DNA of 64,000 nucleotides from an uncultured Coriobacteriaceae bacterium (GTDB lineage Bacteria > Actinomycetota > Coriobacteriia > Coriobacteriales > Coriobacteriaceae). Every line of letters begins with the position of its first letter. Position 1 is the stretch's first letter. The notes below the pieces were generated by a model that worked only from the letters and a program-made list of their open reading frames with translations, searched no databases and was not told the origin of the DNA. The translations under genes and the position numbers were made by a program. Below are positions 1 through 8,816 of the stretch, one piece after another. Location of the stretch: NCBI GenBank assembly GCA_944320725.1, contig CALUIM010000001.1, forward strand, positions 1 through 64,000, given 5' to 3'.

Positions 1-2
1 AT

Positions 3-941
3 GAGTTCTGCGGCGGCGACGCCACCTACTGCATCCTGCCTGCCGAGGTCATGGAGTGCGACTGCCTGCTCGAGTACACGGGCGAGGCCTACTACCAGGC
101 GTCGCTTGCCGAGCCCATGAGCTGCTCCATTGGCGCGTTCCACGCCGCGTATCACACGCAGATGGGCGTCTACACGCACGAGATGGGCATCCGCGAGGGC
201 GGCAAGCTCGCCATCGTGGCCGGCGCCGGCCCCATGGGCTTGGGCGCGCTCACCTATGCGCTGCACTGCGACCGTCGCCCCAGCCTCGTGTGCGTGGCCG
301 ACATCAACCAGGACCGCCTCGACCGTGCCGCCGAACTTTTCCCGCCCGCAGAAATCAAGGCCGAGACGGGTATCAATCTCGTCTTCATCAACAACGGCGC
401 CTATGACGACCAGGTCGCGGCGCTGCGCGAGGTCTCCGGCGGCACCGGCTTCGACGACGTACTCTGCTATGCGCCGGTAGCGCCCGTGGTCTCGCTGTCG
501 AGCGCCATCATGGGCCGCGATGGCTGCCTCAACTTCTTCGCCGGCCCCACCGACAAGGAGTTTAGCGCGCCCATCAACTTCTACGAGGTGCATTACGGCT
601 CGCATCACGTGATGGGAACCACCGGCGGAAACACCGCCGATATGGTCGAGTCGCTCGAGCTCACCGCCGCCAACCGCGTTGATCCGTCCGTGATGGTCAC
701 CCATGTGGGCGGTCTCGATGCCGCCGCCGAGACCACGCTCAACCTGCCCAAGATCCCGGGTGGCAAGAAGCTCATCTACACGCACGTTTCGATGCCGCTC
801 ACCGCGCTCGAGGACCTGCGCGCCAAGGCTGCCGAGGATGAGCGCTACGCCGGCTTGGCCGATATCGTCGAGGCGAACCGCGGCCTGTGGTGCCCCGCGG
901 CCGAGCGCTACCTGCTCGAGCACTGGGCAGAGACCTGCTAG
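3..941 (+). CDS. L-sorbose-1-phosphate reductase-like zinc dehydrogenase, 5' truncated
   Basis: The frame is open from base 3, so the gene begins outside the window; about 312 residues remain. It is a medium-chain zinc-type dehydrogenase: the piece includes the AEPMSC segment, a GAGPMGLGA nucleotide-binding loop followed by an acidic strand end (VADIN), and a long C-terminal part (CLNFFAGPTD, HYGSHHVMGTTGGNT, IPGGKKLIYTH). From memory these match Klebsiella SorE, which reduces sorbose-1-phosphate to glucitol-6-phosphate, better than generic sorbitol dehydrogenases. The N-terminal zinc ligands lie outside the window. A DeoR regulator follows on the same strand. Substrate is inferred; another phospho-ketose reductase is possible. 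Confidence 0.75.
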   Translation, partial: EFCGGDATYCILPAEVMECDCLLEYTGEAYYQASLAEPMSCSIGAFHAAYHTQMGVYTHEMGIREGGKLAIVAGAGPMGLGALTYALHCDRRPSLVCVADINQDRLDRAAELFPPAEIKAETGINLVFINNGAYDDQVAALREVSGGTGFDDVLCYAPVAPVVSLSSAIMGRDGCLNFFAGPTDKEFSAPINFYEVHYGSHHVMGTTGGNTADMVESLELTAANRVDPSVMVTHVGGLDAAAETTLNLPKIPGGKKLIYTHVSMPLTALEDLRAKAAEDERYAGLADIVEANRGLWCPAAERYLLEHWAETC

Positions 942-955
942 GCGCCTTGCATGAA

Positions 956-1001
956 CGCCGCGTCCCGGCTGGCCGTGCCGAGTCGGCCCCGGGACGCGGC
1001 G
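956..1001 (+). terminator. Strong hairpin after the SorE-like gene
   Basis: Perfect 13-bp arms (956-968 and 989-1001) enclose a second 5-bp stem (971-975 with 984-988). It starts 15 bases after the stop codon. No T-run follows, so termination efficiency is uncertain. Confidence 0.55.
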
Positions 1002-1290
1002 CGGCGAACGCACGCTCGCCTGTCGACGCCATCTGTTGAGAACTGGTGTGCTCGATGGCATACCACTCGTTTGCCATCTTCGTTTCAACGAGCTGAACTA
1101 CAATGATTCTAGGCTCCAATAGCCCTCCGACATGTGCCCCTCACCTTGGATTTGCCACGGATCCGCCGAGGGGCACGCGCTATTTCTGGGTGTTGAAGTG
1201 ACGCGCATCCCGCGCCATCACCCGCCATGTTCACGCTACAATGGGTTTCAAAACAACACCGTACAAGCTTCCATATGCAAGGAGCAGCCG
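1002..1290. other. Intergenic region before the deoR-type gene
   Basis: With the hairpin just before it, this is a gap of about 350 bases without a convincing gene. A TACAAT hexamer at 1237-1242 lies about 50 bases ahead of the regulator start and could be a -10 element, but no good -35 is seen. A reading frame open from 1132 is only an upstream extension of the regulator frame. Confidence 0.4.
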
Positions 1291-2043
1291 ATGGAGGAGC
1301 GCAGGAACGCCATCGTCGAATTGGTCAATCGCGAGGGAACGGTCACGTTCTCCCGCATCAAGCAGGAGTTTCCCGATGTTTCGGAGATGACGCTCCGCAC
1401 CGATCTTAAAGCGCTCGACCAAGATCGCCGGCTTGTACGCATCCACGGCGGCGCACGCTCGGTCGAGTTCGTCGTGGGCTCCGACGGCATGCTCAACGTG
1501 CGCAGCTCCCAACACGCCGACGCCAAGCGCGCCATTGCGCAAAAGGCACGCGAGCTGGTGCGCTCCGACACCACGGTCTTCCTCGACTCGGGAAGCACCA
1601 TGACCGAGTTCGCGCGTCAGTTCCCCGATATCCACACGCTCATCTTTACGTGCGGGCTCACCTGCGCCACCGAGCTCGCGCGCCTCGAGCGCCCGCAGGT
1701 CATCATGCCCGGCGGGCACCTCAATCGCTTCTCGTTGAGCATCTCGGGCAGCCGGAGCATCCGCGCTATCTCCAAGCTCACCTTCGACATCCTCTTTTTG
1801 GGCAGTACCAACTACGCGCCCGAAACGGGATTCACCTGCGAATCGGACGAGGAAGCCGACCTCAAGCGCTGCTGTATCAAGCAGGCGGGGAAAACCGTTA
1901 TGCTCATGGATTCCAGCAAGGTGGGCCGCCGCGGAACCTTCCAGTTCTGCGACCTCTCGGACATCGATATCTTGGTGAGCGACGGCAACCTGCCGGCCGA
2001 CATGCTCCAGCGCTGCGCCGATCATAACGTCGAGGTGCTGTAA
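1291..2043 (+). CDS. DeoR/GlpR-family sugar-phosphate-responsive regulator
   Basis: A 250-residue protein of standard DeoR length. The N-terminus (ERRNAIVELVNREG, then a helix-turn-helix with TLRTDLKALDQ and RIHGGA) is the classic DeoR DNA-binding module. The rest is the DeoRC sensor domain, with the characteristic DSGSTMTEFA and DSSKVGRRG segments that bind a phosphorylated sugar. The ATG at 1291 is chosen because AAGGAG lies just upstream and it gives a normal N-terminus; an ATG at 1132 in the same frame would add 53 residues of low-quality sequence. It probably controls the adjacent SorE-like gene or its operon, but no operator was identified. Confidence 0.88.
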   Translation: MEERRNAIVELVNREGTVTFSRIKQEFPDVSEMTLRTDLKALDQDRRLVRIHGGARSVEFVVGSDGMLNVRSSQHADAKRAIAQKARELVRSDTTVFLDSGSTMTEFARQFPDIHTLIFTCGLTCATELARLERPQVIMPGGHLNRFSLSISGSRSIRAISKLTFDILFLGSTNYAPETGFTCESDEEADLKRCCIKQAGKTVMLMDSSKVGRRGTFQFCDLSDIDILVSDGNLPADMLQRCADHNVEVL

Positions 2044-2091
2044 GACAGCTCGAGCACGCCGCCGCGGCGCGGCGAGCGCACGCGCTTGCGT

Positions 2092-2658
2092 CTACTCAGG
2101 CAGCACCACGTGGCGAAACGCCTCTTCGAGCGGACGACCACTCTCATAGATGCCGTAGCTGTGCGTGCCGTCCTTGGGGATGGAGACACTGCCCGGATTG
2201 AACGCCCAGATACCGCGTCCTTCTGCCACGGGCTCGTTCACCTTGATGTGCGTATGGCCAAACAGCAGCGCCGCATCCGCCGGGAGCGCAGGCAGGTTCT
2301 CGACGCTGTTGTGGAACCCGGCGCCAAAGACGTGCCCGTGCGTGAGAAAGAGCGTGCGCCCCGCATCATCGATAAGCTGGGACGATGCCGCCATGCAGGG
2401 AAAATCGAGCACCATCTGGTCGACCTCTGCCTCGCAGTTGCCGCGCACCGCAACGAGCGTACCGCCTGCCGCCAACCCATTGAGCAGCGGAATCACGCGC
2501 TTGGGAGCGTAATCGCGCGGCAGGTCGTTGCGGGGGCCGTGGTAGAGCAAGTCGCCCAACAGCACGATACGATCGGGCTGCTCGGTCTCGATTGCCTCCA
2601 TGAGGCGCTCGGCCCAATAAGCGGAACCGTGAATGTCGGATGCGATAAGAATCTTCAT
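2092..2658 (-). CDS. YfcE-type metallophosphodiesterase
   Basis: A 188-residue calcineurin-like phosphoesterase. All metal-binding blocks are visible in order: SDIHGS near the start, GDLLYHG, GNCE, LTHGH and GHTH. This is the short YfcE/MJ0936 family, which cleaves model phosphodiesters; the cell substrate is unknown. The start at 2658 has an AGGCAGGC-like ribosome site and begins directly with the MKILIASDIHG strand; the upstream open frame is a shadow of larC. It lies downstream of larB-larC on the same strand and is convergent with the DeoR gene. Confidence 0.85.
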   Translation of the reverse strand: MKILIASDIHGSAYWAERLMEAIETEQPDRIVLLGDLLYHGPRNDLPRDYAPKRVIPLLNGLAAGGTLVAVRGNCEAEVDQMVLDFPCMAASSQLIDDAGRTLFLTHGHVFGAGFHNSVENLPALPADAALLFGHTHIKVNEPVAEGRGIWAFNPGSVSIPKDGTHSYGIYESGRPLEEAFRHVVLPE

Positions 2659-2741
2659 GCCTGCCTCCTGCCGCATGCGCGCTTGGCGCATCGTATGTGC
2701 CGCAATCATTGTACCCACCCTACCCGTTCGGGGCGCGCATA

Positions 2742-4058
2742 TTATGCGCTGGGCATCGCCGCCATCACCTGCTGAAGCGCAATGCCCTCGCGGCGCGCGA
2801 TGGTGGCCGCGTCCTCGTACTCGGGACGCGTGCGCACCGTGCCGTCCGGCAGCACAACCCGCTTCGCACGCACCGGGCCCCAGGGCGTCTCGAGCACTGT
2901 CTCCTCGCGAGCAAGCACCGTGCGATCGCACGTCCAGCGACGCACGCCGATGGTTGTGGTCTCGGCAAAGATCATGGCCTCGAGGCGCTCGACGTCCTCG
3001 GGCAGGGCGATAACCTGCAGCTGCCAGGCGGGACGTCCTTTCTTGCCAAAGATGGGCGCCCAGTGGACCTCGCGTGCACCAGCTGCGCGCAGGCGCTCGG
3101 CGGCGTAGGCAAGCACCTCGCCCGACGTATCATCGATATCGCATTCAAGCCGCACGACCGGCCCCTCGTAGGCAGCATCGAGCGTGGGCCGCGCATGCTC
3201 GACATGCTTCTCCGGTGGTAGCGGCGTGACGACATTGTCTGCGAGCTCCTCGATTATCATCGCGCGCAGGATGCTCGGCCGCTCATACGTGCGCTTGCCG
3301 GCACCCAAGCCCGTTCGCCTCACGCAGAAGCGCGCGGGCAATACGTGCTCAGCCCGTGTTGCCGCGACAATTGCCGCACCGGTGGGTGTCACGAGCTCAC
3401 CTGTCACCTTGCAGATGGACAGCGGAATGCCGTGCGCCTGCACGATGTTGAGCGTGGCGGGTACCGGCACGGGAATGATGCCGTGCTGGCAGCGAATGGT
3501 GCCGCACCCGTCAACGAGCACCGGCACGATGACGCGATCGATATCGAGGTCGTCGAGCAGCACCGCCGCCGCAACGATGTCCACGATGGAATCGACAGCA
3601 CCGACCTCATGGAAATGTACCTGGTCGAGCGGCACGGCGTGCGCTTTGGCCTCGGCCTCGGCGAGCACGCGGACCATACGATGCGCCACCTCGCAGGCAC
3701 GCGGCGCAAGCTGGCCCGCATCGATGATGGCATCGATATCCGCCGGGCCACGATGCTCGTGGTGTTCGTGGCACCCGTGGGCGTGGTGATCGAGATGGTC
3801 GTGCCCGCCGGTATCGCCATGCAGGTACGCCATATCGTGATCGTGATTCTCGTGTGCCTCATCGAGCACGACGTCGAAATCGCAGCAATCGATACCCGCC
3901 TTCTTCACGCGGCTCACGCGTACCTCGTAGCCCTCAAGCGGCAAGCTCGCCAGCGCATCGCGCAGACGCGCCTCGCTCGCCCCCAGATCGAGTAGAGCGG
4001 CGGCAAACATATCGCCGCTGATGCCGCTCGCGCAATCCAGATACAGCACGTTGCCCAT
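2742..4058 (-). CDS. larC: LarC, nickel-pincer cofactor biosynthesis protein (single ORF)
   Basis: At 438 residues this matches full-length LarC. That enzyme inserts nickel, with CTP, into the pyridinium bis-thiocarboxylate precursor to make the nickel-pincer cofactor of lactate racemase and related racemases or epimerases. The signature LYLDCASGISGDMF opens the protein. Residues 69-102 form a His/Asp/Glu-rich stretch (blocks such as HDHLDHHAHG) typical of the metal-storage loop, and HFHEVGAVDS and VRLECDIDDTSGE blocks follow. In Lactobacillus plantarum the protein is split into larC1/larC2 joined by programmed frameshifting; here the frame is continuous. It sits 2 bases after larB. No larA or larE is present in the window. 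Confidence 0.92.
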   Translation of the reverse strand: MGNVLYLDCASGISGDMFAAALLDLGASEARLRDALASLPLEGYEVRVSRVKKAGIDCCDFDVVLDEAHENHDHDMAYLHGDTGGHDHLDHHAHGCHEHHEHRGPADIDAIIDAGQLAPRACEVAHRMVRVLAEAEAKAHAVPLDQVHFHEVGAVDSIVDIVAAAVLLDDLDIDRVIVPVLVDGCGTIRCQHGIIPVPVPATLNIVQAHGIPLSICKVTGELVTPTGAAIVAATRAEHVLPARFCVRRTGLGAGKRTYERPSILRAMIIEELADNVVTPLPPEKHVEHARPTLDAAYEGPVVRLECDIDDTSGEVLAYAAERLRAAGAREVHWAPIFGKKGRPAWQLQVIALPEDVERLEAMIFAETTTIGVRRWTCDRTVLAREETVLETPWGPVRAKRVVLPDGTVRTRPEYEDAATIARREGIALQQVMAAMPSA

Positions 4059-4060
4059 GA

Positions 4061-4849
4061 TTAGTCCCCCACCTGCTCATTCGTACGCACCGCAGGGCCG
4101 CTCAGATGGTTGATGAGCGATGCCTGGTATGCGGCACCAAAACCGTTGTCGATATTGACCACCGAGATGCCGCTGGCACAGCTGTTCATCATCGCGAGCA
4201 GCGCCGTGACGCCGCCGAAGTTGGCCCCATAGCCAACGCTCGTGGGCACGGCGATCACCGGGCAGCTGGCAAGCCCGCCCACCACGCTGGCAAGCGCGCC
4301 TTCCATGCCCGCGATGGCAATAATCACCTGCGCACGGGCGATATCCTCGGCATGCGCCAGCAATCGGTGGATCCCCGCGACGCCCGCATCGCACACCAGC
4401 TTAACCTCGTTGCCCAAGAACTGCGCGGTGAGCAGGGCTTCCTCGGCTACGAAAAGATCGCTCGTGCCCGCGGTGATGATGAGCACCAACCCGTTGCCGT
4501 CTGGCTGGGGCAGTTCACCCACCACGCCGACACGCGCCGCCTCGTGGTAATCGAACGCGCAGCCGCGCGCCGCGAGCTCATGTGCCTTTGCCGCATCGAG
4601 GCGCGTGATGAGCACGCGTTGCTGGCCGGCATCGAGCATTGCGCGCACGATGCCCGCGATCTGCTCGGCGGTCTTACCCGCTCCGTAGATCACCTCGGAC
4701 ACGCCCGTGCGCACGCCGCGCGCCGTGTCGATGCGCGCGTATCCCAAATCGGTCACGGCATCGATATGCACTCGTCTCACGAGCTCGTCAGGCGCCAGCT
4801 CACCCGCGGCAACCGCGCGTGCCAGACGCTCAAGATCGGCTGCATCCAT
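4061..4849 (-). CDS. larB: LarB, pyridinium-3,5-dicarboxylate mononucleotide synthase
   Basis: 262 residues, PurE-like fold. LarB carboxylates and hydrolyses nicotinic acid adenine dinucleotide in the first step of nickel-pincer cofactor synthesis. Recognisable features are the N-terminal region (ITRLDAAKA), the nucleotide-binding core IITAGTSDLFVAEEA, and the PurE-like C-terminal segment (VVGGLASCPVIAVPTSVGYG, NIDNGFGAA). Start ATG at 4849 follows GGAGGTAGG. It is the first gene of a larB-larC(-phosphodiesterase) unit on the minus strand. Confidence 0.92.
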   Translation of the reverse strand: MDAADLERLARAVAAGELAPDELVRRVHIDAVTDLGYARIDTARGVRTGVSEVIYGAGKTAEQIAGIVRAMLDAGQQRVLITRLDAAKAHELAARGCAFDYHEAARVGVVGELPQPDGNGLVLIITAGTSDLFVAEEALLTAQFLGNEVKLVCDAGVAGIHRLLAHAEDIARAQVIIAIAGMEGALASVVGGLASCPVIAVPTSVGYGANFGGVTALLAMMNSCASGISVVNIDNGFGAAYQASLINHLSGPAVRTNEQVGD

Positions 4850-5019
4850 GCCTACCTCCGCTCCGTGTTCTATACCGCGCCTCTTCGCGCAACGCTCTCA
4901 CCATACGATAGCGCCTCATGCGATGTCGCGACGACGTGAATCCACAGGGGCTGCGCACGTGGCGGCGCGCTCACTGGTATCCTAGCAACAGTTGAAACCG
5001 AACACACGAAAGCGGTGAC

Positions 5020-5349
5020 ATGATGGACGATTGCATGGAAGACGAATTCAGCCAGCCCGATGCGAACCCCACACCCGAAACAACACCCGGGCCTGCGCTC
5101 TCGATCGCCGCACTCGTGCTGGGCATTGCGTGTCTGCTCTGCGGAGAGTTCGTCCATTGGGCGATTGCCATCTTGATCGCCATCGCCGCGATTGTTGTTG
5201 GTGTGATTGCTCGGCGTCAAGGCGCACCGAAGCGCGGCTTCGCGCTCGCAGGCATCATCATGGGCGCGGTGTGCCTTATCATGTACGCCCTCATCATCGG
5301 CATGCTCGCCTACCATATCGCCCAGATCAACGCCGCGATGTCGGTGTAG
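5020..5349 (+). CDS. Small DUF4190-like membrane protein
   Basis: 109 residues: a short acidic, proline-rich cytoplasmic head (about residues 1-27) followed by three hydrophobic helices (about 30-48, 50-66 and 76-100). The middle loop ARRQGAPKRGFALAGIIMG is typical of DUF4190-like proteins found near actinobacterial regulatory or cell-envelope genes. Function is unknown. Two ATG codons are adjacent at 5020 and 5023, and the ribosome site is weak (GAAAGCGGTGAC). It is convergent with the ArsC/Spx-like gene. Confidence 0.7.
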   Translation: MMDDCMEDEFSQPDANPTPETTPGPALSIAALVLGIACLLCGEFVHWAIAILIAIAAIVVGVIARRQGAPKRGFALAGIIMGAVCLIMYALIIGMLAYHIAQINAAMSV

Positions 5350-5372
5350 GGTACGCGCCAACGGTATCCGTT

Positions 5373-5744
5373 TTACGCGAGCGCATCCTCCCACGCCGCT
5401 TCGCGAAATCCCACCAGCACGGTATCGCCCGCAACGATTATGGGGCGCTTGACCAGCATGCCATCGGTTGCCAGCAACTCAAAGGCTTCCGCATCGCTCA
5501 TGCCCGCATCGAGCTTGGCCTTCACGCCCAGCTCGCGATATTTCATGCCGCTCGTATTGAAGAAGCGACGCACGGGCAGCCCCGAGCGCGCCTGCCAGTC
5601 GGCAAGCTCGGCCGCCGTGGGGCGGTCCTCGACGATATGGCGATCGGTATAGGAAACGCCGTGGTCATCGAGCCACTTCTTTGCGCGCTTGCAGGTTGAG
5701 CACGTGGGGTATTCGAGAAATAGCACGTCTTCCGTGGTCGCCAT
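5373..5744 (-). CDS. ArsC/Spx-family thioredoxin-fold protein
   Basis: 123 residues. The N-terminal strand is followed by the motif CSTCKRA (residues about 15-21), and the family landmark FFNTSGMKYRELGV, then LLATDGMLVKRPIIV. This is the arsenate reductase-like YffB/Spx superfamily. There are no arsenic genes nearby, so arsenate reduction is not implied. It has its own AAAGGAGG site 24 bases after hisE on the same strand and may be co-transcribed with the histidine operon. Confidence 0.82.
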   Translation of the reverse strand: MATTEDVLFLEYPTCSTCKRAKKWLDDHGVSYTDRHIVEDRPTAAELADWQARSGLPVRRFFNTSGMKYRELGVKAKLDAGMSDAEAFELLATDGMLVKRPIIVAGDTVLVGFREAAWEDALA

Positions 5745-5768
5745 GTGGCCTCCTTTGCGTATGTGAAC

Positions 5769-6086
5769 CTAGCGATGCCGCGCGTCGAGTTCGCCGGCAA
5801 GCTCCTCGATGCTCACGCCGTAGCGCTCGAGTGTCACGAGCAGATGGTACACGAGATCGGCCGCCTCGTAACGAATGTGATCGTGATCGCGGTCCTTCGC
5901 CGCCATGATGACCTCGCTCGCCTCCTCGGCAAGCTTCTTGAGCAGGCTGTCTTCTTTGCCGCCCAGCAAGCGTGCCGTATAGCTCTCCTCTGGCGATGCC
6001 GCGCGCCGCTCATGGATAACGCGCGCAAGCCCCTCCAGCGTTACTCCAATATTTCCATCGCGCACATGCGCTGTTCGCTCGCCCAT
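5769..6086 (-). CDS. hisE: Phosphoribosyl-ATP pyrophosphatase
   Basis: 105 residues. Hydrolyses phosphoribosyl-ATP to phosphoribosyl-AMP, step 2 of histidine synthesis. The MazG-like all-alpha core is clear: YTARLLGGKEDSLLKKLAEEASEVIMAA and the second acidic helix YEAADLVYHLLV. The ATG at 6086 is preferred over the in-frame ATG at 6134 because it has an AGAAAGGCGAGAG ribosome site. It is encoded separately from HisI and comes last among the his genes. Confidence 0.93.
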   Translation of the reverse strand: MGERTAHVRDGNIGVTLEGLARVIHERRAASPEESYTARLLGGKEDSLLKKLAEEASEVIMAAKDRDHDHIRYEAADLVYHLLVTLERYGVSIEELAGELDARHR

Positions 6087-6134
6087 GCCTCTCGCCTTTC
6101 TGTGTTCGGTTTCGTAGTGTAGGCCGCTCGCCAA

Positions 6135-6467
6135 TCACGCCAGCTGCCGGAAAAAGCAGCTGCGCGCACCGGTGTGGCAGGCGGGTCCGGGCGAGTCGAC
6201 CTTCGCAAGCAACGTATCGGCATCACAGTCGACAAGCAGCTCGCGCACCTGCTGCATATTGCCGCTCGTCGCACCCTTGTTCCAGAGCTCCTGGCGACTC
6301 CGGCTCCAAAACCACGTGGTACCCGTCTCGAGTGTGAGGTGCAGCGACGCGGCATTCATCCAGGCCACCATGAGCACCTCGCCGGTATTGTATTGCTGCA
6401 CGACACAGGGCACGAGCCCGTGCGCGTCGAATTTCACCGCATCGATATCCACCGTATCCATGGACAT
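6135..6467 (-). CDS. hisI: Phosphoribosyl-AMP cyclohydrolase
   Basis: 110 residues; opens the adenine ring of phosphoribosyl-AMP (step 3). The motifs [20 protein letters not shown] and the C-terminal zinc cysteine block [11 protein letters not shown] are all present. ATG at 6467 has AAGGAGG at ideal distance. The frame also reads upstream to 6497 without a ribosome site. Confidence 0.94.
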   Translation of the reverse strand: MSMDTVDIDAVKFDAHGLVPCVVQQYNTGEVLMVAWMNAASLHLTLETGTTWFWSRSRQELWNKGATSGNMQQVRELLVDCDADTLLAKVDSPGPACHTGARSCFFRQLA

Positions 6468-6497
6468 CGCGACCTCCTTCTTATCTGTCACGCGCAC

Positions 6498-7280
6498 CTA
6501 AAAGTCGAGGCGCACCGGAATACCCTGGCTTGCCATGTACTCTTTCACCTGGCGAATACTAAACGTTCCAAAGTGGAACACACTCGCCGCGAGCACCGCG
6601 TCCGCTTCGCCCTCGATGATGCCTTCCGCAAAGTGCTCGAGCGTGCCCACACCGCCCGAGGCGATCACCGGAATGGATACGGCGCGCGCCACCGTGCGCG
6701 TGAGCGCCAGATCGAACCCTTCCTTGGTGCCATCGCGGTCCATGCTGGTAAGCAAAATCTCGCCGGCGCCACGGCGCGCCGCCTCTTCTGCCCACGCCAC
6801 CGCATCGATGCCCGTGGGCGTGCGCCCGCCGGCCGTATAGACCTCCCAGCGATCGGCACCCGGCGCGCCGGGCTTGCCCGTGCGCTTTGCATCGATAGCG
6901 CAGATGACCGCCTGGCTTCCAAACATTGCTGCCGCCTGGGTGATGAGTGAGGGGTCCTTCACAGCGGCCGAGTTGAGCGACACCTTGTCGGCACCTGCTG
7001 CCACCATCTGTCGCATACCCGCCAAATCGCGAAATCCACCGCCCACGGTATAGGGAATGGAAAGCTCGCGCGCCGCGCGGGCAGCCATGTCGATTGTGGT
7101 GGCACGGTTGTCGCTCGTCGCGGTAATGTCGAGGAAGATGACCTCGTCTGCCCCCTCGCGATCGTACGCGGAAGCCAGCTCGACGGGATCGCCCGCGTCG
7201 CGCAGCGAGACGAAGTTCACTCCTTTCACCACGCGCCCCGCTGTAACATCGAGGCACGGAATCACGCGCTTGGTAAGCAT
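6498..7280 (-). CDS. hisF: Imidazole glycerol phosphate synthase, cyclase subunit
   Basis: 260-residue (beta/alpha)8 barrel; with HisH it converts PRFAR and glutamine-derived ammonia to imidazole glycerol phosphate and AICAR. The catalytic aspartates lie in CLDV (residue 11) and AIDAKR. The phosphate-binding VGGGFRDL and [11 protein letters not shown] loops are intact. Starts 3 bases after the hisA stop with AGAAAGG overlapping the end of hisA, consistent with translational coupling. Confidence 0.96.
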   Translation of the reverse strand: MLTKRVIPCLDVTAGRVVKGVNFVSLRDAGDPVELASAYDREGADEVIFLDITATSDNRATTIDMAARAARELSIPYTVGGGFRDLAGMRQMVAAGADKVSLNSAAVKDPSLITQAAAMFGSQAVICAIDAKRTGKPGAPGADRWEVYTAGGRTPTGIDAVAWAEEAARRGAGEILLTSMDRDGTKEGFDLALTRTVARAVSIPVIASGGVGTLEHFAEGIIEGEADAVLAASVFHFGTFSIRQVKEYMASQGIPVRLDF

Positions 7281-7283
7281 CGC

Positions 7284-8030
7284 CTAGCCTTTCTGCGAAG
7301 ATGCCGCTGCAAGGGCATTGCTGAGCGAGAAATTTCCCTCGTACAGTGCGCGCCCAATGATGACGCCCTCGATGATGTCGTCACCCAGGGCTGCCAGCGC
7401 GCGAATATCGTCGAGCGTGGAAACGCCGCCGGAGGCCACGACGGGAAACCCCGCCAGCTGAGCGACATGCCGATACGCCGCTGCATCGATACCGGTCTGC
7501 ATACCGTCGCGAGCGATGTCGGTAAAGACGAGATGCTTGAAGCCCAAACTGGTAAGCTGGCCCACCACGTCATCAAGGTCACGCGCAACATCGTCGCGCC
7601 AGCCATTCACTTTAACCTCACCGTCACGCGCGGCGACATCGGCCACGAGCACGTCGCCAAACGCCCGGGCCGCCACCTCGGCAAAACCGGGCTCGAGCAC
7701 CACCACGGTCCCCAGCGCAATGCGCTGGCACCCACATGCTACGAGCTCGTCGATGCGGGCAAGCGAGCGAACACCACCGCCCACGTCGACCGAGATACCG
7801 TCGACACCGCAGATGCGCTCAATCGCGCGTGCGTTGGCAGCACGGGCCTCTTCGTCCTCCTCGAGCGCCGAAGACAGGTCGACCACATGGATCCAGCGGG
7901 CGCCCTGCTCGGCAAACGACTGGGCAACCGCCACGGGGTCATCGGCATACACCTTCATACGGCTGCGGTCGCCGCGCTCAAGGCGCACAACCTTGCCGCC
8001 GATGAGATCAATTGCCGGAAAGACAATCAT
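7284..8030 (-). CDS. hisA: ProFAR isomerase
   Basis: 248-residue (beta/alpha)8 barrel catalysing the Amadori rearrangement of ProFAR to PRFAR. Starts with FPAIDLIGGKVVRL (catalytic Asp), carries VDVGGGVRS and the second half-barrel ARDGEVKVNGW and ASGGVSTLDD. In actinomycetes this protein may double as PriA in tryptophan synthesis; whether that applies cannot be decided from sequence reading alone. Confidence 0.95.
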   Translation of the reverse strand: MIVFPAIDLIGGKVVRLERGDRSRMKVYADDPVAVAQSFAEQGARWIHVVDLSSALEEDEEARAANARAIERICGVDGISVDVGGGVRSLARIDELVACGCQRIALGTVVVLEPGFAEVAARAFGDVLVADVAARDGEVKVNGWRDDVARDLDDVVGQLTSLGFKHLVFTDIARDGMQTGIDAAAYRHVAQLAGFPVVASGGVSTLDDIRALAALGDDIIEGVIIGRALYEGNFSLSNALAAASSQKG

Positions 8031-8042
8031 GGGCGCACCTCC

Positions 8043-8774
8043 TTATGCGTTGGATGTTCGAACGATCGCCGCGAAGTTCGCGAGCATCTCGAGCCCCAGC
8101 ACCGACGATTTCTCGGGATGAAATTGGCAGCCATAGATGTTGCCCGTGCCCACGATGCAGGGAAAGCTGCGCACATAGTGCGTGCGCGCCAGCACGATCG
8201 ATGGATCGCAGTCATTATCGAGCGCATATGAGTGCGTGAAGTATACGTTGGCACCTTCTGCCACGCCCGCAAGCAGCGCGCTTGTTTGCCCCGCCGGCGT
8301 GAGGTGCATCTGATCCCAGCCCACATGGGGAATCTTGAGCCGCCGCGACGAAAGCCGCGAGCACGACCCTTCGAGCACACCGAGACCACGCACCCAGCGC
8401 GTATCGTCGGCCTCGAACACCGCACCCGGCGCTAGGCCGTCGCCGTACACGGTGGTCGCAGGAACTGCATCGGCGTCCGCGGGCACGCCCTCGTCGCCGC
8501 GTGCAAAGAGCAGCTGGAGCCCCAGACAGATGCCTAAGAACGGTTTTCCCACCGCAACAGCGTCGATAACCGCATGATCCTGCCCGCTCTCATGCATGAA
8601 GGTGATGGCGTCGAAAAACGAGCCCACGCCCGGCAGCACGATGCCATCGGCAGCCGCGATCTCGTGCGGATCGTCGGTGATGAGCGCCTGCGCGCCCGCA
8701 CGCGCAAGCCCGCGCGCCACACTCGACAGGTTGCCCTTGTGGTAATCGACCACCGCAATCCTTGGCGTCTCCAT
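8043..8774 (-). CDS. hisH: Imidazole glycerol phosphate synthase, glutamine amidotransferase subunit
   Basis: 243 residues, somewhat longer than the usual ~200. Class I amidotransferase: LPGVGSFFDAI, nucleophile elbow GICLGLQLLF, and the His/Glu of QFHPEKSS. The extra length lies in a loop after the nucleophile (about residues 110-160, containing ATTVYGDG and FEADDTRW). Partner HisF is two genes downstream. Confidence 0.95.
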   Translation of the reverse strand: METPRIAVVDYHKGNLSSVARGLARAGAQALITDDPHEIAAADGIVLPGVGSFFDAITFMHESGQDHAVIDAVAVGKPFLGICLGLQLLFARGDEGVPADADAVPATTVYGDGLAPGAVFEADDTRWVRGLGVLEGSCSRLSSRRLKIPHVGWDQMHLTPAGQTSALLAGVAEGANVYFTHSYALDNDCDPSIVLARTHYVRSFPCIVGTGNIYGCQFHPEKSSVLGLEMLANFAAIVRTSNA

Positions 8775-8816
8775 CGCCTCGCCCTTCTTGCATGCCTGCG
8801 CGCCTACGCAGGACCG

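Noticed and set aside
1231-2025. Antisense frame over the DeoR gene
   Set aside because: No domain; the plus-strand DeoR motifs are clear.
5373-5744. True arsenate reductase
   Set aside because: The CSTC motif and short length fit the broader ArsC/Spx family, and there are no ars genes nearby.
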